From Owenia fusiformis (Eukaryota > Annelida > Polychaeta > Sabellida > Oweniidae), in assembly GCA_903813345.2 (NCBI GenBank), contig CAIIXF020000002.1:26302455-26366454 (forward strand): a DNA stretch of 64,000 bases. Reading direction: 5' to 3'. The notes beneath the pieces are model-generated. The model saw nothing but the letters and a program-made list of their open reading frames with translations, did not search any database and had not been told where the DNA came from. Made by a program: the position numbers and the translations under genes. Positions 60,025 to 64,000 of this stretch are shown here, piece by piece. Within the stretch, counting starts at the first letter, position 1. Each line of letters starts with the position of its first letter.

Positions 60025-60831
60025 ACACTCCCCTCCATAAGTTTGGCAACCTTAGTTCCCCCATTGGACTACGTGTTATAGCCCCTTTATGTTTGAATTT
60101 TTATTTACTTAACCTGCGATCAAATAACTTATAATATTGATGGAAACGTAACTTGACTTTATTTCAAATACCTCCGAATTTTTCCATTTTTTCCTCCTTT
60201 ACAATAGGTCGAAAATTTATGATAAATTTGATGAATTTTTGAAAATCGTCACTCCCATGTAAACCAAAGGGGAAATGGTGGGTGGGTTCGGGGCAAATCA
60301 GAAATCGGGATATCTATAAGTGTTTAGTTTACTTGATGAATACGAAAGTTACAGAGTTTCAAAGTCATTTTTGAAAATCATTTTTCGCCTCCTGTGTTAT
60401 TTCAATGTGAGAGATATTTTGAAACAACAATCTTGACTTTAAAGCCCTATAACTTTGTTGAACCTGAAGAAACGTATCAATCTTTTGTAAAATAAAGTTA
60501 CCAAATTCAGTTGCCTGCTTAACTTATATTTGTAAGACTCGGGAAGATGGATATTCTGTCATATGACTTGCGGCAAACCTACCATTTCCCTTTGGTTAAC
60601 ATTGGAATGTCGATTTTCAAAAATTCATCACAATCATCAATTTTCGACCTATTGTAATTGAGGGGAAAATTTAGAAAATTTGGAGGTATTGGAAATAAAG
60701 TCAAAATACGTTTCCATCAATAGTATAAGTATTTTCATCGTAAGTTAAGTAAATAAAAATTCAAAGGGAAGGAGGATTTAACGCGCAGTTCAATGGGGAG
60801 CTAAGGTTCCCAAACTAATGGAGGGGAGTGT
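60025..60831. mobile_element. 0.8-kb near-complete palindrome, ACACTCCCCTCCATAAG family
   Basis: ACACTCCCCTCCATAAGTTT at 60025 is inverted at the right end (GGAGGGGAGTGT, 60820-60831). Arms stay alignable almost to the centre, via AACTTATAATATTGATGGAA, AATAGGTCGAAAATTTATGA and CCCATGTAAACCAAAGG. No coding frame. Confidence 0.82.
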
Positions 60832-61099
60832 AAGTCCTCCACATTACAATGTTAACGATATGTGTGCTTTTCATATGGTCAATGCCAATGTCTTTGAAAG
60901 ACACACACCACACTCTAGTTGTTTGAATGTGATAAATTAGTCATTGAAAAAGTTGACAACACCGGCCTTAAACCGTCGATAATTTTTGTTTGAAAACAAA
61001 GTACACGACCAATATAATATAAATCAATATAGACTACTGATTACGTACCGTAATATCGTAAATTTGCATTCCGTATCACCTTGACTTTTAGATGGAGGT

Positions 61100-61145
61100 G
61101 CCCGAGTCGCATTTGCTGTACGGCGACCGTACGACGACCGTAGTT
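61100..61145. repeat. Solo end of the CAGTCACATTT MITE family
   Basis: CCCGAGTCGCATTTGCTGTA followed by CGGCGACCGTACGACGACCG matches the family end. No opposite end is found, so this is a truncated copy. Confidence 0.55.
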
Positions 61146-61884
61146 CTCTTAAATGAACAAAAAGCGTAAATGAAGTCTCGCTTTTAATCTTAAAGTATTT
61201 TCAATGGATTAATAAGTACCAGATCTTTTATTTGACACCGAAAACAGCTCAAACAGATCACATCAGAGTTGACACTAGATCATGAAAAATATTTTCGATA
61301 TATCAATTTATATATTTCAAGTTTTTAGCAATGCCATTGAACACGGTCCCGTCTACACCGTTCCGTATTAGTGGTTTTGTTGACATTAATACTGAATAAA
61401 TCATACCATATCATGAAAAATGGTGACATTGTCCTACGGAAATTGAGATTATTGTTCAAAGCAAGTTCGCACGGCGATACTGTATAACACATGCTCTAGG
61501 GAATTGATTCTACTTTCTCTAGACACCAAATACATCTTTGTCGATAGAATAATGAAAAAGCCTTAGGGTCCCAACCTCCTTTGTTTACATTTACAAAAAA
61601 ACGTGAAAAATGACAATAGTTGTCATAACTTTTTAAATCTAAAACTCTTGAAACCGATTTCACTTGCCAACGACATATACTTTAGTCTTTCACGAACCGA
61701 ACATGTCAATTTGGTTCGGAATATCTCCAAATAAACGATTTTAACAATTGAAAAAACTCGATGCTTTTCCACGTGCTAATAAGGAATTGGTCGACTCAAT
61801 ATGTAAAGTCAATGAAAGAAACGGTGCACTCGTGAATGAAATGAAGCAATTAAGATAATACGTAGTGTTATCACGGGTAATATC

Positions 61885-62360
61885 TAAAGCCCCGCTATGA
61901 TTGAAAAATCGCGAGCAAGTCCCCGCTGAAATCGCGAGCATAGTCCTGTTTATTTGTATCACTTTGGAAAATGAACCAAAAGGATGAAAATACTTATTAC
62001 CGTTCTTTGATACTCCAGCAAAACTTTGAAAACAGATATATTTGACAAAAAATGACATGAAAAATGATTATTTTGTACTTGCATGAAGGAAAGGGGCGTC
62101 AACATGCACGTTTGCATAATTTACTGTTCATATATTACCGTTATCGTTAAAATAAAGGCAATAAATACGATTTACATACTCCATAATAAATATCGGATCA
62201 AGATGGTCTGTATTGATAAGTTACTGGACAATGACACCTGTCATGGGGGTCGAAATACATCATTAAAGGTGTTCCAGTGGCCCCGCTGAAAAAATGAGGA
62301 GGCCCCGCTGAAAACATGAGGCGACCCCGCTGAAAACACGAGCAAATTTCACGACTACCC
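61885..62360. repeat. Scattered CCCCGCTGAAAA(CAT)GAG repeats
   Basis: GCCCCGCT followed by TGAAAAATCGCGAGCA occurs near 61890, CCCCGCTGAAATCGCGAGCA near 61921, and three tandem GCCCCGCTGAAAA units of about 19-21 bp near 62280-62345. Function unknown. Confidence 0.5.
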
Positions 62361-62654
62361 GCTTCGATCACGAGGAAAGCTTCATCATTATTCCATGAAT
62401 ATAGTGAGTTTCTTTATATGAACGTACACGAATGTGCAAAAAACGTATTAATGACAATCACATAACATATCATTCTATGGCAACATCAAAAATATTTCTT
62501 CTTCAACTTCAGGCAGTCTAATCCATCTGTCAGCGGCATGATCAATTTTTTATATGTAAATAGACTTTGTACATTTCGGAGTTAAATGTACATTCTACAT
62601 AATTAACTATTCCAAGGATTATACTTCTGAGGACAAATATATTTCATTGGTTTC

Positions 62655-63245
62655 TTTGTCCGACCGTTCATCCGTGCGTGCATTCGACCGACCGTTCGTT
62701 CGTGCGTGCGTTCGTCCGACGGTCCGTTCGTTCATGCGTACGTTCATCCTACAGATTGATCGTTCGTGCGTGCGTGCATCGCCCAATCATGCGTTCGTGG
62801 CAGCGTTCGTCCGACCGTCCATTCGTTCGTTCGTGCGTGCATCCGTGATATTGTCCGTCCGTTTGTGTGCGCATGCGTTCGTCTGACCGTCCGTTTGTGC
62901 TTGCTTTCGTCTGACTGCCCTTTCGTTCGTGGGTTCGTCCGTCTAGCCGTCCGTTCGTCCGTGCGTGCTTTCGTTCAACCGTCCATTCATGCGTGCGTTC
63001 GTCTGTTCGTTCTTTTTGCGTTCGTTTATGTGTTCGTTCGTTCGTGCGTTCATTCGTGCGTTCGTTTGTAACTACGTTCTTGCGTGCGTGGGTTCGATCT
63101 TTTGTAAATTGTTTTCTTCTATCTTTCCTTCATGCGTTCTTTTGGCCGCCTATCCATCCGTTTGTTCATTCATTGTTTTTTCGGCTGTTCTTCTGTCCAT
63201 CCTTGCGTTCTTTCCTCGTTCGTTTGTTCCTTTGCAGGTTTTCAT
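62655..63245 (+). repeat. CG-rich degenerate tetranucleotide repeat (GTTC/GTGC/GTCC)n
   Basis: About 590 bp of four-base words such as GTTCGTGCGTGCGTTCGTCC. A 4-bp period is 12 nt over three words, so the three forward frames give similar Val-Arg-Ala/Pro/Ser peptides; these open frames are artefacts. Much richer in CpG than its surroundings. Confidence 0.85.
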
Positions 63246-63280
63246 CAAAATTTGTCTTTCCACTGCCATATGAAAGAATG

Positions 63281-64000
63281 TAAATAATCAAGAAAGCAAG
63301 CAAGGATGTGAGGAAGTAAACAAGCAACGAAGTAAGTAATTGAGTTAGCAAGCAAGTAAAGAAGGGATGGAGGAAGTAAATCGAAGAAGTGAAGGTGGGA
63401 GTAATATAAGTAAGCAAGGAAGGAAAAAGGTAGGAAGGAGGGAAGGAAAGAAGCAATGAAGCAAGGAAGGAAGGAAGAAAGGAAGGAAGTGAGGAAGAAA
63501 TTTGTGAAGGAAGTGAGGAAGCAAAGAAGGGGGAAAGAAGGGAGCGAGGAAGGAAAAAAGCAAGGAAGGAAAGAGGGAAACGAGGAAAGAAGGAAGCGAG
63601 GAAGCAAGGTAGGAAGTGAGGAAGGAAAGATTCCGAGGAAGGAAGGACGCAAGGAAGCAAAGAAGGAAGGAAGGAAGCAAGGAAGCAAGGAAACGAGAAA
63701 GCAAGGAGGGAAGAAAGTGAGGAAGCAAGGAAGGAAGGAACTGAGGAAGAAAGAAAGGACGGAAGCGAGGGAACAAGGAAGGAACGATGCGAGGAAGGAA
63801 GGAAGGAACTGAGGAAGCAAGGAAGGGAACGAGGAAGAAAGGAAGCCAGGAAGCAAAGAAGGAAGGAAACGATGAATCAAGGAAGGAAGGAAGCAAGCAA
63901 AGACGCAAGAAAGGAAGGAAGGAAAAAAGCAGGGAAGGAAGTAAATAAGGAAAGAAGGCGAGAAAGCAAGGAGGGAAGGAAGCAAGGAAGGAATGAAGCG
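63281..64000 (+). repeat. GGAA-type polypurine repeat reaching the window end
   Basis: About 720 bp, almost pure A/G on the plus strand with GGAAGGAAGCAAGGAAGG-type words. Minus-strand Phe-Leu-Pro-Ser frames and the plus-strand Lys/Glu frame are consequences of the repeat. The array continues past the window. Confidence 0.9.

Larger units (their letters stand above)
60832..62640. other. Intergenic stretch with minor repeats, no gene seen
   Basis: Apart from the two small repeats listed at 61100 and 61885, nothing is recognised. A 105-aa minus-strand open frame at 61741-62058 has no domain or splice context and overlaps the GCCCCGCTGA repeats. Confidence 0.35.

Noticed and set aside
61741-62058. 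105-aa minus-strand frame
   Set aside because: No recognisable domain, overlaps GCCCCGCTGA repeats, and no splice or polyadenylation context.
62647-63283. Long plus-strand frames rich in Val-Arg-Ala/Pro/Ser
   Set aside because: They are read-outs of a 4-bp period repeat and occur in all three frames; no start context, splice sites or domain.
63166-63985. Minus-strand frames of 164-246 aa rich in Phe-Leu-Pro-Ser, and a plus-strand Lys/Glu/Arg frame
   Set aside because: Direct translation of the GGAA/TTCC repeat; several overlapping frames are equally open.

Overview
The window is AT-rich animal nuclear DNA. It has short spliced exons with GT/AG junctions, long introns, polyadenylation signals and a very heavy load of inverted-repeat (MITE and foldback) elements. 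The gene families (MATE/SLC47, SLC22, a rhodopsin-class GPCR, a multi-domain Ly6/uPAR protein) and the repeat style suggest an invertebrate, probably marine. The phylum cannot be fixed from this sequence alone.

Layout. At 39-2525 (+) are the last five exons of a MATE-family efflux transporter, with an unusual cysteine-rich tail after the last membrane segment. A TA-flanked mariner-type MITE (2665-3470) abuts its 3' end. At 4544-5503 (-) is a single-exon, divergent class A GPCR. From 5.5 to 10.8 kb there are only repeats. From 10778 to 42437 (+) I assemble a spliced gene of 11 coding exons, all joined in phase 0. It would encode about 515 aa: signal peptide, five Ly6/uPAR-type domains each split over two exons, and a hydrophobic tail that looks like a GPI-anchor signal. 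Its 8.1-kb intron 4 holds a complete intronless SLC22 transporter gene on the opposite strand (14602-16443). Its 17.6-kb intron 5 holds a 5.8-kb foldback element (26921-32705).

From 48213 to about 51.2 kb lies a diverged partial duplicate of the 3' end of the Ly6/uPAR gene and its downstream DNA. It is a pseudogene: the exon 8 donor is lost, exon 9 is missing, exon 10 has a 1-nt deletion and exon 11 has a nonsense change. Between the two copies are two further foldback elements. From 51.5 to 60.8 kb there are more inverted-repeat elements and a frameshifted, truncated retroelement gag/protease fragment (52804-54223, -). From 61 kb on I see no gene. The window ends in two long low-complexity blocks, a CG-rich tetranucleotide repeat and a GGAA-type polypurine repeat.

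How the genes relate. Two transporters for organic cations/xenobiotics of different mechanism (MATE antiporter, SLC22) lie within 14 kb, but nothing in the sequence shows that they are co-regulated. The most unusual observations are the Ly6-like cysteine-rich tail on the MATE protein, the nested intronless SLC22 gene, the modular five-domain Ly6 gene with its pseudogenised copy, and several families of large foldback elements, one with its centre flipped between duplicate copies.
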